Source: Rickettsia sp. Oklahoma-10 (GTDB lineage Bacteria; Pseudomonadota; Alphaproteobacteria; Rickettsiales; Rickettsiaceae). From it: a DNA stretch of 64,000 nucleotides. The notes below the pieces were generated by a model, which did not search any database, was not told the origin of the DNA, and saw only the letters and a program-made list of their open reading frames with translations. Shown in pieces: positions 39,618 through 49,262 of the stretch; the stretch's first letter is position 1; every line of letters starts with the position of its first letter. Location: positions 513,501 to 577,500 of the forward strand of contig NZ_CP157197.1 of the NCBI RefSeq assembly GCF_039954865.1, read 5' to 3'. Made by a program: the position numbers and the translations under genes.

Positions 39618-40033
39618 AAGAACTTAAATTCAGTTAATACCTCAATATACATATAGGTTTGTCGAATTTCAAGGGTTCAATTTAAAATCTCATAAACTTA
39701 TAATTTTTTGGACTTAATTTCTCTACCTAGTGTCCTTTATCATTTTTATTGTATTGTTTTTCAACGGTTGACCATGCATACTTTGTATAACAACTGCTTC
39801 TCTTGAATCATCCTTACATCTTTTATCGTTTTATTGGTACCATTATATTGATTAATGCATGATTAAAAGCTTCGCGATAAATATCCTTAGTATATGGTCC
39901 GAAAGATATTTCTTTTACTGAATCAGGTAATCGTCCTTAATTTTTATGATACATAGAAACCTCAGGTCACATTATGTAAATAATTATTTTATAACATCAC
40001 AGGTTTTATTTCTATAGGATAGTAAAGCAAAAT
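39618..40033. other. Gap holding a dead chaB
   Basis: The only coding trace is the chaB pseudogene at 39727-39954; the remaining A+T-rich flanks show nothing recognisable. Confidence 0.6.
39727..39954 (-). pseudogene. chaB: chaB-like pseudogene
   Basis: Read from ATG at 39954 the frame gives MYHKN, a stop, then GRLPDSVKEISFGPYTKDIY, and REAFNHALINI. After three more stops it gives CYTKYAWSTVEKQYNKNDK and ends at 39727. The segments LP-SVK, DIY-EAFNHA and AW--V---Y are the landmarks of ChaB, a small protein once linked to cation transport. The reading frame is the same throughout; four internal stops make it non-functional. Confidence 0.75.
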
Positions 40034-41161
40034 TTATGACCATAAGCTTTTCATTTTGTTAAAAAAGCTGCTATCGTTTTCTTTTTCACTTATGGATTCT
40101 TTTTTGAATTCTTCTAACAACTCACGCTGTCTTTTAGATAAATTTTTAGGTACTTCAACATGAATATGTGTAAGCATATCACCCCTAATAGTTGATCGCA
40201 TTTTAGACATACCTTTGCTGCGTAGTCTTAATTGATCGCCGTTTTGTGTACCTGCAGGAATTGTTAAATTTACTTTTCCGCCTTCAATGATCGGTACTTC
40301 TACTTCCCCTCCAAGGGCGGCATTTACAAAACTAATAGGTAGTTTACAATGTAAATTTGCTCCGTCTACTTTATAAATATCATGAGGTTTTATTGATACA
40401 TCAACGTATAAATCACCGCTATTCCCGCCTCTAATACCTGCTTCTCCTTCACCTGTGTGTTTTATTCTAGTACCATTTTCAACACCGGCAGGAATATTTA
40501 CTGATAAATTTCGTTGCTTATGGTAACGTCCCATGCCGTGGCATTTTTTGCATGGATTTTTTATAATTTGTCCATTGCCTTGGCATTTATGGCAAGTTTG
40601 CTCGATCGTAAAGAACCCTTGCTGAATTCTAGTTACTCCAAGACCGCTGCAAGCATCACAAGTTGTTACAGTTTCACCTTTTTCAGAACCGCTACCGTGA
40701 CAAGTGTCGCATTTTACTTCGCTAGAAAAGCTAATGTTTTTTTCTATACCGTGAAATGCTTCTTCTAAATTAATTGTTAGATCATATTTTAAATCTGAGC
40801 CTCTAACTTTGCTTGAAGTTGGACGTGACCTTCTACTACCTCCCATAAAGTCACTAAAGAAGTCACCGAAAATATCATTAATATCGGGATGAAAACCACT
40901 AGTCCCTCCTGCTGCTCCTCTTCGTGATTGTTGATTTTGAAAAGCATCATGCCCAAAACGGTCATAAGCTGCTCTTTTTTGTTCATCTTTTAAAATGTCA
41001 TAAGCAGCATTGATTTCTTTAAATTTCTTCTCTGCATTCGTATCTCCGGCTGCCGCATTATCGGGATGATATTGTTTAGCTAGCTTGTGGTAAGCTTTTT
41101 TAAGTTCAGCTGAACTAGCTGTTTTACTCACACCTAGAACTTGGTAATAATCTTGTGACAT
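40034..41161 (-). CDS. dnaJ: Chaperone protein DnaJ
   Basis: This 375-residue type I J-protein stimulates DnaK ATPase. The J domain includes [14 protein letters not shown] with the HPD tripeptide at about residues 33-35. A G/F-rich region follows. The zinc-finger domain has four CxxCxGxG units ([32 protein letters not shown]). The C-terminal substrate domains follow. It lies downstream of dnaK on the same strand with a repeat between. Confidence 0.97.
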   Translation of the reverse strand: MSQDYYQVLGVSKTASSAELKKAYHKLAKQYHPDNAAAGDTNAEKKFKEINAAYDILKDEQKRAAYDRFGHDAFQNQQSRRGAAGGTSGFHPDINDIFGDFFSDFMGGSRRSRPTSSKVRGSDLKYDLTINLEEAFHGIEKNISFSSEVKCDTCHGSGSEKGETVTTCDACSGLGVTRIQQGFFTIEQTCHKCQGNGQIIKNPCKKCHGMGRYHKQRNLSVNIPAGVENGTRIKHTGEGEAGIRGGNSGDLYVDVSIKPHDIYKVDGANLHCKLPISFVNAALGGEVEVPIIEGGKVNLTIPAGTQNGDQLRLRSKGMSKMRSTIRGDMLTHIHVEVPKNLSKRQRELLEEFKKESISEKENDSSFFNKMKSLWS

Positions 41162-41174
41162 AATTTAATTTACA

Positions 41175-41272
41175 AACATGGTTGGCATCCTGTGACTTGA
41201 CCGCAGGACCTTAGGAATCCATTTATATATTTTTTGGATACCGTGTGGTCAATCCACAGTATTAAAATACTT
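41175..41272. repeat. Palindromic repeat remnant between dnaK and dnaJ
   Basis: GGCATCCTGTGACTTGACCG and the right-hand GGATACCGTGTGGTCAATCC form an imperfect inverted pair. It shares blocks with the other RPE-like repeats. It sits inside the dnaK-dnaJ pair and could affect mRNA processing. Confidence 0.6.
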
Positions 41273-41275
41273 GCT

Positions 41276-43159
41276 TTACTTCTTTTCTACATCCTTAAAA
41301 TCGGCATCTACTACTTTTTCATTGTTAGCAGTATTGCCTTCAGAAGACTGACTTTCACTTTGTGTTTTATACATTGCTTCACCAATTTTCATACTAGCTA
41401 AAGTTAAGCTTTCAGTCTTTTCTTTAATTAAAGCTGCATCTTCCGAATCAAGAACGGCTTTTAAAGCAGCTAGTGCTTCTTCGACTAGTCCTTTATCTTC
41501 TGATGATAATTTATCGCTATAATCTTTTAAAGTTTTTTCAGTAGAATAAACTAAACTATCGGCAGCATTTTTTACCTCAATAAGTTCTTTACGCTTTTTA
41601 TCTTTATCAGCATTTTGTTCAGCATCTTTAACCATTTGTTCAATTTCAGCATTACTGAGTCCTCCTGAGGCTTGAATAGTTACTTTTTGCTCCTTACCGC
41701 TCGCTTTATCCTTAGCTGATACATGTACTATTCCATTAACGTCAATATCAAATGTTACTTCTATTTGCGGCACACCTCTAGGTGCAGGAGGTATTCCCTC
41801 AAGATTAAACTGACCAAGTAATTTATTATCTTTTGCCATTTCACGTTCACCTTGGAACACTCTAATAGTTACGGCATGCTGATTATCATCGGCAGTGGAG
41901 AATACCTGGCTTTTTTTAGTCGGGATAGTAGTATTGCGATCTATTAATCTAGTAAAGACACCGCCAAGAGTTTCAATACCCAGGGATAAAGGTGTAACAT
42001 CTAATAGTAATATATCCGTTACTTCTTTATTAAGCACTCCACCTTGGATAGCAGCACCAAGAGCTACAACCTCATCGGGATTGACGCCTTTATGTGGTTC
42101 ACGTCCAAAGAATTTTTTTACGGCTTCTTGTACTTTTGGCATTCTAGTCATACCACCGACTAACACTACTTCCTGAATATCGGAAGGCTTTAAACCTGCA
42201 TCCTTTAATGCTTTGTGACAAGGTTCGATGGTTTTCTCAATTAAATCGTCTACTAATTTTTCAAGTTCTGCTCTAGTAAATTTGATATTTAAATGTTTTG
42301 GGCCGCTACTATCGGCCGTAATATAAGGTAAATTAATATCAGTAGTTACTGCGGAGGATAGCTCTTTCTTAGCTTTTTCTGCTGCTTCTTTCAAACGTTG
42401 CAGTGCTAAAGGATCATTACGTAAATCTATACCGCTTGCTTTTTTAAATACATCTATTAAATGGTTTAATATTCTTGTATCAAAATCCTCACCGCCAAGG
42501 AATGTATCACCGTTCGTTGATTTTACTTCAAAAACACCATCACCGATTTCAAGGATTGAAATATCAAACGTTCCACCGCCTAAATCATAAACCGCAATAG
42601 TCTTACTTGCAGATTTGTCAAAACCGTAAGCAAGAGCTGCTGCAGTCGGTTCGTTAATTATTCTAAGCACTTCAAGACCTGCTATTTTGCCTGCATCTTT
42701 TGTTGCTTGACGTTGTGCATCATTAAAATAAGCAGGTACAGTTATTACTGCTTGTGTTACTTTTTCTCCTAAATAATTCTCGGCAGTTTCTTTCATTTTT
42801 TGTAAAATAAAAGCACTAATTTGACTTGGTGAATATTTTTTATTATCCGCTTCCACCCATGCATCACCGTTATCGGCTTTAACTATATTATATGGTACGA
42901 TATCTTGGTCTTTTTTAACCATAGGATCAGTAAAATTTCTACCGATTAATCGCTTTACTGCATATATAGTATTGCGAGGGTTAGTTACTGCTTGTCTCTT
43001 AGCTGATTGCCCTACTAATTTTTCGCCATTTGCAAAAGCTATTATTGATGGTGTAGTTCTCTCACCTTCTGAATTTTCTATTACTTTTGGCTCTTTCCCT
43101 TCCATGACCGCAACGCAAGAGTTAGTAGTACCAAGGTCAATACCTATTACTTTTCCCAT
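41276..43159 (-). CDS. dnaK: Chaperone protein DnaK (Hsp70)
   Basis: This 627-residue Hsp70 folds and protects proteins in the cytoplasm with DnaJ and Grp[14 protein letters not shown] at the N-terminus, [20 protein letters not shown] then [14 protein letters not shown], and [12 protein letters not shown] mark the ATPase domain. The substrate domain begins after the linker [16 protein letters not shown]. The acidic C-terminus ends in [16 protein letters not shown] precedes the ATG. It is divergent from the HtrA-like protease, with 89 bases between starts. Confidence 0.98.
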   Translation of the reverse strand: MGKVIGIDLGTTNSCVAVMEGKEPKVIENSEGERTTPSIIAFANGEKLVGQSAKRQAVTNPRNTIYAVKRLIGRNFTDPMVKKDQDIVPYNIVKADNGDAWVEADNKKYSPSQISAFILQKMKETAENYLGEKVTQAVITVPAYFNDAQRQATKDAGKIAGLEVLRIINEPTAAALAYGFDKSASKTIAVYDLGGGTFDISILEIGDGVFEVKSTNGDTFLGGEDFDTRILNHLIDVFKKASGIDLRNDPLALQRLKEAAEKAKKELSSAVTTDINLPYITADSSGPKHLNIKFTRAELEKLVDDLIEKTIEPCHKALKDAGLKPSDIQEVVLVGGMTRMPKVQEAVKKFFGREPHKGVNPDEVVALGAAIQGGVLNKEVTDILLLDVTPLSLGIETLGGVFTRLIDRNTTIPTKKSQVFSTADDNQHAVTIRVFQGEREMAKDNKLLGQFNLEGIPPAPRGVPQIEVTFDIDVNGIVHVSAKDKASGKEQKVTIQASGGLSNAEIEQMVKDAEQNADKDKKRKELIEVKNAADSLVYSTEKTLKDYSDKLSSEDKGLVEEALAALKAVLDSEDAALIKEKTESLTLASMKIGEAMYKTQSESQSSEGNTANNEKVVDADFKDVEKK

Positions 43160-43190
43160 AATAATCCTCGTTTTCTTAAAATTTTCTATT

Positions 43191-43218
43191 TTGTTATAAC
43201 TTTATTGTTTGATATAGT
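43191..43218 (+). promoter_or_regulatory. Candidate promoter of the HtrA-like gene
   Basis: TTGTTA (43191-43196) and TATAGT (43213-43218) are separated by 16 bases and lie 30 bases before the ATG at 43249. This looks like a vegetative promoter. No heat-shock type consensus was recognised. Confidence 0.5.
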
Positions 43219-43248
43219 GTGACTTTAATGATTTTACAAGAGGTGAAA

Positions 43249-44721
43249 ATGACAAAACTATCGATTGTACTAAAACTTTTATTTATTATTAATTTAGTTT
43301 TCTTTAACAAGATAGTTTTAGCTTCTGCAGAAATGAATAGTACTATATTTGAAAAAGCTAAGAAAGCAATTGTAACGATTGATACTAGAATTGCTGTATC
43401 GGCTTATGAAGATACAAGAAGTTGGACTGGAACTGGATTTATTAACGATAAGCAAAACGGTTATATAATTACTAATACTCATGTGGTTGGTATTGCTTCG
43501 ATCGGAACTTATTTTGTTACGTTTTATAACGGTGAGCAGGCAGAAGCAAAACTTATCTATTACGATATTTGGCAAGATTATGCCATTCTAAAAGTAGAGA
43601 GTAAAGACATACCGGTATCGGCGACACAAATATCTTTTGCAAGTGAACTTCCAAAATTAAATCAAAAAGTTTTTGTAGTAGGTAATACCGAATCTCAAGG
43701 CTTTTCTTTCCATACTGGTTACTTATCAGATCTTTATAATGTTGCAGGTATGATGCCGCAATGTACTTATGTTATTAGTTTAAATACTACAGGAGGTGCT
43801 AGCGGTTCACCGGTGTTAAATGATAAGATTGAGGCTATAGGCGTATTATATGGCGGTGGTAAAACCCATGCTTTGGCGTTGCACGGTAATTATGTAGCTC
43901 GCACTTTGGAAAGTTTGAAGAATAATAAAGAACCAAAGCGGAATCATATTGGGGTAGTAGGTGAATTATATTCTTTAAATAAGGCAGTTAAACATCATAA
44001 TTTTCCTAAAGAAGAAATGGATAAATATATAAATAAATTTCCTGATAGTAGAAATAGAGTGATAAGCGTTAAAGCAATTCTAGCAGGATCGCCTGCTGAA
44101 AAGCTTTTAAAAGCCGGTGATATTATTTGGGCCATAAATGACAAAGAACTTGGTGGTAATCTAGCATTATTTGATAAAGAAATGGATAATTTTAAAGGAA
44201 TAGCTATTAAGCTTACTATATTTCGTGATGGAAAAAAGCTAGAACAAGCAGTAGATTTATATGATATAAATAGTACTAAAATCACTAAAATGATAAATTT
44301 TGGTGGTGCCGTATTTTTTGAAACTGATGATTATTTTAGTAATAAATCAGGTATTCCGCTTAAAGCTTTAAGTATAGCTTCTGTTCAATCGGGTAGTAGC
44401 TTTAGCTCTATACCAACGTTTTTTACTAAAGATTATAAAAATGTTTATAGGTTGCAAATTCTTGACATAAAAGATCTGAAATTAAATAATATTGATGATT
44501 TGGTGAAATTCTTACCTGCTATTACTAAAGAGAAATTTATAACGGTTAGATTTAGAAATTATCAACCTTATTACGCTAATTTTGGTTATAATGAACTTAT
44601 CTCATCACATGATAATATGATTGCGGATGTAACTCTGGATTCTATAGATATTAAGCCTTATATATTGAAATATAATACTATTTCTCATGACTGGGATATG
44701 GAAAATATAAAACTTCATTAA
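43249..44721 (+). CDS. HtrA/Deg-like periplasmic serine protease with PDZ domain
   Basis: This 490-residue protein starts at the ATG at 43249, which has an AGAGGTG box; a GTG 30 bases upstream is unlikely. A signal peptide (LKLLFIINLVFFNKIVLASA) directs it to the periplasm. The trypsin-like triad is H78 (NTHVVG), D110 (WQDYAIL) and S185 (GGASGSPVLN). A PDZ domain with AGSPAEKLLKAGDIIWAIN covers about residues 275-340. The last 140 residues match no domain I know. It may degrade misfolded envelope proteins. It diverges from dnaK, consistent with a stress role. Confidence 0.88.
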   Translation: MTKLSIVLKLLFIINLVFFNKIVLASAEMNSTIFEKAKKAIVTIDTRIAVSAYEDTRSWTGTGFINDKQNGYIITNTHVVGIASIGTYFVTFYNGEQAEAKLIYYDIWQDYAILKVESKDIPVSATQISFASELPKLNQKVFVVGNTESQGFSFHTGYLSDLYNVAGMMPQCTYVISLNTTGGASGSPVLNDKIEAIGVLYGGGKTHALALHGNYVARTLESLKNNKEPKRNHIGVVGELYSLNKAVKHHNFPKEEMDKYINKFPDSRNRVISVKAILAGSPAEKLLKAGDIIWAINDKELGGNLALFDKEMDNFKGIAIKLTIFRDGKKLEQAVDLYDINSTKITKMINFGGAVFFETDDYFSNKSGIPLKALSIASVQSGSSFSSIPTFFTKDYKNVYRLQILDIKDLKLNNIDDLVKFLPAITKEKFITVRFRNYQPYYANFGYNELISSHDNMIADVTLDSIDIKPYILKYNTISHDWDMENIKLH

Positions 44722-44757
44722 GTAATTAATTCTATATATTAACATTAATTTGTTGTG

Positions 44758-44998
44758 TTGTTATTTTCTCATTAATACTCTTAAATTTATAATCTTATAT
44801 TTAAGGCTCTGTGAAGGAACATTAAATTATTTATTTAGATATTATTGAGCAAACATTAATAAGATTTTTGTAGGAATAGTTATTCATTTAAAAGCTTATA
44901 ATTTACAGCTAAAAAGAATAAAATATATTAATTAATTTTTCTTCATATAGCCTAAATATAAGATTATAAATTTAAGAGTATTAATGAGAAAATAACAA
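44758..44998. repeat. Long palindromic repeat, family B (copy 2)
   Basis: Perfect 46-base arms (44758-44803 and 44953-44998) beginning TTGTTATTTTCTCATTAATA enclose about 150 bases. The interior GCTTATAATTTACAGCTAAA matches the interior of the family B copy at 7510-7670. The outer arms differ from those of the other copies. Confidence 0.85.
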
Positions 44999-45059
44999 AT
45001 ACCTACATCAGATTGCAATTAATATAAAACTCCAAGCCGAAATTCGTCCTATTCAGATA

Positions 45060-45310
45060 GAGAAATGAAATCCATGTCAGTAAGGATTATAGAAGAGTTG
45101 GCAAAATTATTAATAAGCGCATGAAAACTTTTAAAAGTGCATTCAAGGTATCTCTTGAAAATAATCCCAATGCCGTATTACAGAAGCAGTTGAACATGGT
45201 GAAAAAAGATTTAGTAGTAGGGATATTAGAAGCAAATGGATGCTACAATTGCAGCAAGTAAAGAAATTATTGAAATTTTATTAAAGGAAAAACCTACTTA
45301 GTAACGATAA
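45060..45310 (+). pseudogene. Unidentified coding remnant, possibly ankyrin-like
   Basis: Frames read MKSMSVRIIEELAKLLISA, then NPNAVLQKQLNMVKKDLVVG, then MDATIAASKEIIEILLKEKP, interrupted by stops and shifts. The last piece has the helix pattern of ankyrin repeats. The original gene is not identified with confidence. Confidence 0.35.
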
Positions 45311-45664
45311 ACGATCTTTCAGGTCTTGCTTCCTCACGTTATAACTAGTAAGGCAATAATAGAAAATATTACAAAATTGTGAGCAGGATATTATAGACCG
45401 ATTTACTAGAGGCTTATGGTGTAGTTGGGAAAAAGATTTTGAAGAATATATAGAAATTAAAATAGTAATAAAACAAACTAATTCTAAAATTAATAATGAT
45501 AAGCTTTAAAAAACTTCAACTAAAACCGTTAACGCGCTTGGACCCATATCTTCCTTGTAAATAATTACTTATGAAGTATTAAATTTGCAATGAAGATAGA
45601 AAGTGTTTTAATAAAGAACTATAAGTACTTAGAACTTACCGATGAAGTTTTTAAGCTTAAAAAA

Positions 45665-46042
45665 CTATAACTCAGTGGTAGGAATATACTTGGTAATAAC
45701 TCCATCTTCTCCTATCAATGGGTAATATTCTGTTTGAGGGTTATAATCATCATTATTAATTGGTACTGCTGATGATAGTTTTTGTGCTAATATTACCAAT
45801 TTTTCCTCATATAACTTACAAGATTTTTCTAAATCCCCTCTTGTAATCTTTGCAGTTTTAGATTCGTCTGTGTTTACGTTGAGTGCTTTAATATCTTCTA
45901 TTGAGTTAGATACTGTAAACGTGCCTTTTTCTTCTTTTTTCCAGGAAAAATGTGTTTTTATTTTTACCAATGTTATTTTTATTTCTTTTGGAAAATGTTG
46001 GAACGAATGTTGGCACGCTGTAACAAGTTTATATATTATCAT
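45665..46042 (-). CDS. Unknown 125-residue protein
   Basis: I do not recognise this protein. It starts at 46042 after an AAGG box. The N-terminus (IIYKLVTACQHSFQHFPKEI) is followed by a basic segment and a helical middle (LEKSCKLYEEKLVILAQKLS). The C-terminal tail is YPLIGEDGVITKYIPTTEL. No signal peptide or membrane helix is seen. It lies between a degraded region and lptE, transcribed against both, so it may itself be an orphan or a leftover of a larger gene. Confidence 0.5.
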   Translation of the reverse strand: MIIYKLVTACQHSFQHFPKEIKITLVKIKTHFSWKKEEKGTFTVSNSIEDIKALNVNTDESKTAKITRGDLEKSCKLYEEKLVILAQKLSSAVPINNDDYNPQTEYYPLIGEDGVITKYIPTTEL

Positions 46043-46164
46043 TATAATACCTTACAAATTAATCTTGGACGATACTATATAAGTCTTATTTATAAATGTC
46101 AATATGAATTTACATAATTATTACAAAGGCTCATTATTATATTTTCTTGCACAAGAATATTTCT

Positions 46165-46292
46165 ATGTCCATACCTGCGAAAGCAGGAATCTATAAAATT
46201 TTAAAGCAAATTAGATGTCAAATTTTTATATAATGTTGGTAACTATTTTTTTTCTGGATTTCCGCTTTTGTGGGAATAACATAATTAAGTTG
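46165..46292. repeat. Palindromic repeat remnant upstream of lptE
   Basis: ATACCTGCGAAAGCAGGAAT and ATTTCCGCTTTTGTGGGAAT form an imperfect inverted pair around about 70 bases. It is the kind of palindrome also seen at 62350-62480. Confidence 0.6.
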
Positions 46293-46346
46293 TGCAACAA
46301 AATCTTCACAAAACTGAAATAAACCGATATAGTAAAAATAAAAATT

Positions 46347-46817
46347 ATGCATTCTTTATTTATAATAATATTCTTTCTAATAAGTAGCTGTAACTTAAAG
46401 CCCGTATATAGAGAAGAATACAATAGAAATAATGATTTAGAATCTATTGAAGTTGAGTCGATTAAAACAATTGAAGGGGCTGAATTTTATCATCGCTTAA
46501 CTAGTATTTTACCTCAGAAAACAAAAGCAAAATACCTACTTAAGGCAGAGCTTATCACAACAACTATGCCTGCTACTATTGACAAAAATTCCAATATTTT
46601 AAGGGAATATATTAATCAATTAGTGCGATATAAGTTAATTGATATAGAAAGCCAAAAGGTTTTAATTGAAGAGAAGTTTTACCAAAACACATCATATAAT
46701 GCTGTTTTTACATCATATGCAACAAATGTTGAAAGAGATGGAACAGGAATAGATTTAGCATATCAGGCAGCTGAGGAAATTCGCAGCAGATTAATTTTGT
46801 ATTTTACACGGAAGTAG
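46347..46817 (+). CDS. lptE: LPS-assembly lipoprotein LptE-like
   Basis: This 156-residue lipoprotein has a signal peptide with the lipobox ISSC (lipidated C15), then a short NLKPVYRE opening. The later sequence ILREYINQLVRYKLIDIESQ and the C-terminal LAYQAAEEIRSRLILYF fit the LptE family, which plugs the LPS translocon LptD in the outer membrane. LptE is poorly conserved, and the neighbouring holA, the usual partner downstream of lptE, supports the call. The stop codon lies on the first bases of a family B repeat. Confidence 0.8.
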   Translation: MHSLFIIIFFLISSCNLKPVYREEYNRNNDLESIEVESIKTIEGAEFYHRLTSILPQKTKAKYLLKAELITTTMPATIDKNSNILREYINQLVRYKLIDIESQKVLIEEKFYQNTSYNAVFTSYATNVERDGTGIDLAYQAAEEIRSRLILYFTRK

Positions 46818-46996
46818 GTTCTATGTATCATATGTCTCAAAAGTAAAATATTTGTATTTTAGAATATTTTTAAGTTAAAATTAATAAGAGAATAAGATTT
46901 TTGAGGGAAGAGAGCTAATCCTATTTTAAAAAATCTTGTAATTTATAGTTTAAAAGAACTAAATAGATTATTTTACTTATTTATACATAGCACCTA
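46815..46996. repeat. Family B repeat (copy 3) between lptE and holA
   Basis: The left end TAGGTTCTATGTATCATA pairs with the right end TTATACATAGCACCTA. The interior TTGTAATTTATAGTTTAAA matches copies 1 and 2. It fills the space between the lptE stop and the holA start. Confidence 0.75.
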
Positions 46997-47001
46997 AACT
47001 T

Positions 47002-47973
47002 ATGAAATTTTATTTTTCACAAATTAAGCGGTTATTTGAACTAATAACAGCTGGAAAAATTAAAGCTCTTTTACTATATGGTCCTGATAAAGGTTATATA
47101 GAGAAAATTTGTAAGCACTTAGTAGAAAGCTTAAATATGCTAAAAACTTCTATAGAATATACAGAACCTAATATTGCATCTTTAGAAATATTGCTTAATT
47201 CATCTAATTTTTTTGGTCAAAAAGAATTAATTAAAGTTAGATCAGTCGGTAATTCAATCGATCAAAATTTAAAAACAATTCTAAGCAGTGATTATATAAA
47301 TTTTCCTGTATTTATAGGTGGAGAAATTACTTCTAGTTCAAGCTTCAGAAAATTTTTTGAAACGGAAGAATATTTGGCGGCAGTTGCTTGTTATCATGAC
47401 GATGAAGCAAAAGTTGAAAGAATTATTTTAGATAAAGTAGGAAAAACCAATAAAACTATAAGTAAAGAAGCTAATGCTTATTTAAAAGCTCACCTAAAAG
47501 GTGATCACTATCTAGTTTGTAATGAAATAAATAAGTTGATATATTTTGTTCATGATCGAAAAGAAATTACTTTAAACGATGTTCTAGAAGTGATAAGTAG
47601 CGAAGTTACGGCCAACGGCAGTGATTTAGCAATGTATTTTTTAAAAAAAGATTATAGTAATTTTTTGCGAGAGCTGGATATTTTAAAAACACAAAATATC
47701 AATGAAGTTTTAATTATCAGAGCCTTAATAAGGCATTACTTAAATTTATATATAGTGTTATCGAAAGTAAAAAACGGTGAACGTTTGGAATCCGCAATAA
47801 AGTCATTATCACCACCGATTTTTTATCAGTATATTAATGATTTTATAAAAATAGCAAGTAGTCTTAGCATAGCTGAATGTTTAGAGACTTTAAAACTGCT
47901 GCAGCAAGCAGAGGTAGAATATAAGCTAAACCCTGCTAGTTTTGATTTACTGCAAAAAATTTATACTCGATGA
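47002..47973 (+). CDS. holA: DNA polymerase III subunit delta (HolA)
   Basis: This 323-residue clamp-loader subunit opens the sliding clamp during replication. The N-terminal segment AGKIKALLLYGPDKGYIEKI is typical of delta; FFGQKELIKVRSVGNS follows. A long C-terminal helical collar includes SDLAMYFLKKDYSNFLRELD. It is the partner of HolB at 1.2 kb. It lies downstream of lptE with a family B repeat between. Confidence 0.88.
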   Translation: MKFYFSQIKRLFELITAGKIKALLLYGPDKGYIEKICKHLVESLNMLKTSIEYTEPNIASLEILLNSSNFFGQKELIKVRSVGNSIDQNLKTILSSDYINFPVFIGGEITSSSSFRKFFETEEYLAAVACYHDDEAKVERIILDKVGKTNKTISKEANAYLKAHLKGDHYLVCNEINKLIYFVHDRKEITLNDVLEVISSEVTANGSDLAMYFLKKDYSNFLRELDILKTQNINEVLIIRALIRHYLNLYIVLSKVKNGERLESAIKSLSPPIFYQYINDFIKIASSLSIAECLETLKLLQQAEVEYKLNPASFDLLQKIYTR

Positions 47974-47994
47974 ACTTTCAAAATTAGCTACGTC

Positions 47995-48098
47995 AACTTA
48001 CAAATACTGTGGTACTTAATTATATATTGCTCTGCTCCTAGTTTTGTGGGTTCTTTGCTCTTTTTGAAGTTGATCTTCGTACATACTTTATTAGAAGT
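47995..48098. repeat. Repeat, family C (copy 4) upstream of coq7
   Basis: The complement reads the family C core (GAAGATCAACTTCAAAAAGA). It lies just before the coq7 start and provides a false in-frame extension. Confidence 0.6.
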
Positions 48099-48105
48099 AC
48101 ATTAT

Positions 48106-48645
48106 ATGCCAAGACCTGATTTTTCTGACCCTAACAAACAAATGCATGAAATTATTAGAGTAAATCATGCTGGAGAGTATGGTGCAACAAGAATTTATCA
48201 AGGGCAGCTAAAATATATTAAATCTCAAAATGATTATAATTTGATTAAAGAAATGCTTGATCACGAAGAGATACATTTAAATTTTTTTGAAAGAAAATTA
48301 CTAGAAAGAAAAGTAAGACCCACGGTTTTATTATTTTTTTGGCATTACTACGGATTTTTACTTGGTGCTTTATCTTCCTTAATGGGAATAAAAACGGCGA
48401 TGCTTATTACCGAGAGTGTAGAAGAAGTAATAGAAAAACATTATGAACAGCAAATAAATTATTGGCATGGCCTAGGTTGTGAACAAGAATTATTAGATAA
48501 TTTAATTAAGTTTCAACTTGATGAAATTGAACATAAAAATATTGCTATAATGCATGATAGCACTAAGGCGATATTTGCAGAAATAAGTAGTAAAATAGTG
48601 AAGATAATTTGTCGTATCTCTATAATTTTAAGCAAGAAAATTTAG
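48106..48645 (+). CDS. coq7: Ubiquinone biosynthesis hydroxylase Coq7
   Basis: This 179-residue diiron hydroxylase performs the last hydroxylation in ubiquinone synthesis (2-polyprenyl-3-methyl-6-methoxy-1,4-benzoquinol hydroxylase). The diiron ligands are arranged as RVNHAGEYGATRIYQGQ, EMLDHEEIHLNFFE, ITESVEEVIEKHYEQQ and QLDEIEHKNIAI. The start at 48106 (MPRPDFSD) fits the family. An in-frame ATG at 48046 would add 20 residues that are only the translation of the upstream repeat. Confidence 0.92.
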   Translation: MPRPDFSDPNKQMHEIIRVNHAGEYGATRIYQGQLKYIKSQNDYNLIKEMLDHEEIHLNFFERKLLERKVRPTVLLFFWHYYGFLLGALSSLMGIKTAMLITESVEEVIEKHYEQQINYWHGLGCEQELLDNLIKFQLDEIEHKNIAIMHDSTKAIFAEISSKIVKIICRISIILSKKI

Positions 48646-49262
48646 AGTTCGTAGTTTAATAAGCAAGGATATATTTTTTGGTGATTACTTAAGTTAGTTA
48701 AACAATCTAGAAATATTTCACTTCTAATATCTTAAGAAGATAATGAAAAAATATTAATAATATTATTAGGAACAGTAGTGCAAGGAAAATTGTTGTAATT
48801 TTTTCTTTAATTTATTTTTTAGAATTAATAAATTTTTATTTTTATCAAACATAGCTAATACTACTCGCAATTCCTTTATTTAATATGCCTAACCTAATCT
48901 AGAAATTAAGGTATCAGGGGTTAATCTCTGTTGCTGTAAGATAACAACCTCCATATATATTGCATGATTTTACTTACTTTAATAATAATTAATATACCTG
49001 GCATAACTTAATATTAAGTTATGCCAGGTTGGTCTTGCAACAATGGATCTTAAAACATTATTAGCAGTCTTTCTAGATATTAGTTGAATAAGTATAAAGA
49101 GCCAAGAGGTTTTAGTTGTAATAATAAATAATGTGATTCTGAGTATGAGGTATAGTTTCTATATAATCTGCTTTAAAATAAATAATAGTGTATTATTTAT
49201 TTTAAATGCAAATACTTTTGTAGTGTGTTATTGATGATATTTAGGAAAAATAAAATAAAAAT
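48646..49262. other. Gene-free stretch between coq7 and ctaE
   Basis: No gene is seen. The region is A+T-rich and contains a perfect 34-base palindrome (48996-49029). Confidence 0.5.
48996..49029. repeat. Perfect 34-base palindrome
   Basis: ACCTGGCATAACTTAAT is followed directly by its exact complement, 17 bases per arm and no spacer. It is 234 bases before ctaE. It is unlike the RPE-like repeats in having no loop. A protein-binding site, a bidirectional terminator stem or a collapsed repeat are all possible. Confidence 0.75.

Larger units (their letters stand above)
44722..45664. other. Gap with a long palindrome and coding remnants
   Basis: A palindromic repeat occupies 44758-44998. From about 45060 to 45650 there are short broken coding pieces. 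One reads MDATIAASKEIIEILLKEKP, which resembles an ankyrin helix pair but is too short to be sure. No intact gene is seen. Confidence 0.5.

Noticed and set aside
43219..43248. GTG start for the HtrA-like protease
   Set aside because: An ATG 30 bases later has a strong AGAGGTG box and directly begins the signal peptide; the GTG also overlaps the likely -10 element.
48046..48105. N-terminal extension of Coq7 to an upstream ATG
   Set aside because: The added residues are only the translation of a repeat, and the family start fits the ATG at 48106.
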